From Blautia pseudococcoides (lineage in GTDB: Bacteria > Bacillota > Clostridia > Lachnospirales > Lachnospiraceae), in the NCBI RefSeq assembly GCF_001689125.2, contig NZ_CP015405.2, positions 2,521,001-2,585,000 on the forward strand: 64,000 nt of DNA, written 5' to 3'. Position numbers and translations under genes: made by a program. The notes below the pieces were generated by a model. The model was not told the DNA's origin and ran no database searches. It saw nothing but the letters and a program-made list of their open reading frames with translations. Below, piece after piece: positions 63,238 through 64,000 of the stretch; position 1 is the first letter of the stretch; each line of letters opens with the position of its first letter.

Positions 63238-63523
63238 CTATATTCTGCCCTTCAGATTTTCCGCACAGATGAGTTCATCTATTTTCTCCACAATAGCAAT
63301 TTGGTCTTTTGCGCACATTGCGATCCCCGGACCTGCTGTCCAAGCTGGCTGTCCATCCGCTCAATGCTCTCATCCGGAATATCGGTCTCACACTCTCATA
63401 CGCATCGGGCTTGACATGGGGGCGGCGGTTGAGCACACGGTCAATCGTTCCCCGGGAAACCCCGGCCCGCTCCGCCGCCATGCTGATCATCACTTTTTTG
63501 CCACGTTGATTCCGCCTTTCCAT
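63238..63523 (-). pseudogene. LacI-family regulator relic
   Basis: The first ~32 codons read VMISMAAERAGVSRGTIDRV and then LNRRPHVK, a LacI-type DNA-binding domain. After about residue 45 the frame turns into unrelated sequence and stops early; in another frame a short stretch (MCAKDQIAIVEKIDELICAE) runs to a TAG at 63238. The sugar-binding domain is missing. Deletion and frameshift have destroyed the gene. Confidence 0.65.
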
Positions 63524-63597
63524 ACTAAGTCTTTATTTCGTACGGTAAAGCACAGCGCAACTTAAATGCACAACAAGTTTTCCTGGGCAAAAAGCAT

Positions 63598-64000
63598 TTA
63601 TTCCCACTCAGACGCAAATCTGTCATGTACTGCCCGCATAGCTATTTCCGCTTCAGACTCTTTGATCACCGCAGTAATGCGGATTTCAGAGGTTGTCACC
63701 ATATCTGTGTTGATCCCCGCATTTGACAGGGCCTCGAACATTTTTGCCGCCACGCCCGGATTGGAGCTCACCCCTGCCCCCACCACGGAGACTTTCGCCA
63801 CATCTTCCTCACAGCCCACGTTTGCATTTCCGATCACGTCGCTGTTTTTTTTCAGAAGGTCTAGGGTCATCATCATATCCGGCCTTGCCACAGTGAATGT
63901 CAGCGTCTTGGTTCCGTCTTTTTCCAGGGACTGGATCATGACATCAATATTCACCCCGTTCTTTGCCATGAGGTTCAGGAGCCGGAAAGTACTCTCCGGG
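63598..64000 (-). CDS. lysC: Aspartate kinase, C-terminal part (window edge)
   Basis: The frame is open to the right window edge, so only the last ~134 residues are visible. They contain two ACT-type segments: FRLLNLMAKNGVNIDVMIQS and KVSVVGAGVSSNPGVAAKMF followed by EALSNAGINTDMVTTSEIRI, the regulatory domain of aspartate kinase that binds lysine or threonine. The MVTTSEIRIT stretch is highly characteristic. The enzyme phosphorylates aspartate in the first step of lysine, threonine and methionine synthesis. A TAA at 63598 ends it, about 75 nt from the LacI relic. Confidence 0.92.
   Translation of the reverse strand, partial: PESTFRLLNLMAKNGVNIDVMIQSLEKDGTKTLTFTVARPDMMMTLDLLKKNSDVIGNANVGCEEDVAKVSVVGAGVSSNPGVAAKMFEALSNAGINTDMVTTSEIRITAVIKESEAEIAMRAVHDRFASEWE

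Overview
The window looks like a chromosome segment of an anaerobic Gram-positive bacterium of the class Clostridia, most likely Lachnospiraceae. This is inferred from gene content: a YesM/YesN-type two-component system with a sugar ABC transporter, PucR-type regulators, rubrerythrin and ferredoxin proteins, several UroD-fold methyltransferase-like genes, strong AGGAGG ribosome binding sites and Clostridia-like tRNAs. There is no phage, insertion sequence, CRISPR array or replication origin that I can support. About 43 genes or gene remnants and 4 tRNAs are described.

Layout. 1-4.7 kb: end of a GPH-type sugar/cation symporter, two UroD-fold proteins and a PucR-type regulator (+). 4.8-7.3 kb: MATE exporter and PHP phosphoesterase (-). 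7.5-7.9 kb: three tandem, identical tRNA-Glu(CTC) genes. 8.1-11.8 kb: polyphosphate kinase and an exopolyphosphatase/HD protein. 11.8-21.9 kb: a sugar locus (-) made of a GH94 phosphorylase that resembles N,N'-diacetylchitobiose phosphorylase, a phosphohexomutase, a YesM-like sensor kinase, a lipoprotein binding protein, two ABC permeases and a YesN-like regulator. Together they could sense, import and phosphorolyse a chitobiose-like disaccharide. 22.1-24.3 kb: a patatin-like lipase and an unusual metallophosphoesterase-rubrerythrin-rubredoxin fusion.

24.3-28.1 kb is a graveyard: two damaged PucR regulators, half an MFS transporter joined directly to a 5'-truncated UroD gene. It looks like a decayed version of the 0-4.7 kb locus. 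After a small repeat-containing coiled-coil gene and tRNA-Leu(CAA), 28.9-38.9 kb carries a large catabolic cluster (-): 2-hydroxyacid dehydrogenase, FCD-type GntR regulator, complete ABC importer without its ATPase, cysteine-desulfidase-like protein, iron alcohol dehydrogenase, M20 amidohydrolase and a UroD-fold protein with zinc-type ligands. 39.2-42.4 kb: four-carbon acid sugar kinase and GarR-like reductase, divergent from a GntR regulator with two palindromic operators between them.

42.6-47.4 kb: a very large (1227 aa) multicopper-oxidase-like protein without signal peptide, built of three repeated two-cupredoxin units, divergent from a ferredoxin and a NapH-like membrane iron-sulfur protein. 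47.5-51.3 kb: DMT exporter, a CLC-F-type fluoride antiporter under a fluoride riboswitch, and an NhaC antiporter. 51.5-61.9 kb: methylmalonate-semialdehyde dehydrogenase, adenine deaminase translationally coupled to a 1560-aa multi-PAS hybrid kinase, and a chemoreceptor. The kinase and chemoreceptor share a conserved promoter. 62-64 kb: relics of an isomerase and a LacI regulator, a small lipoprotein, and the C-terminal end of aspartate kinase, cut by the window edge.
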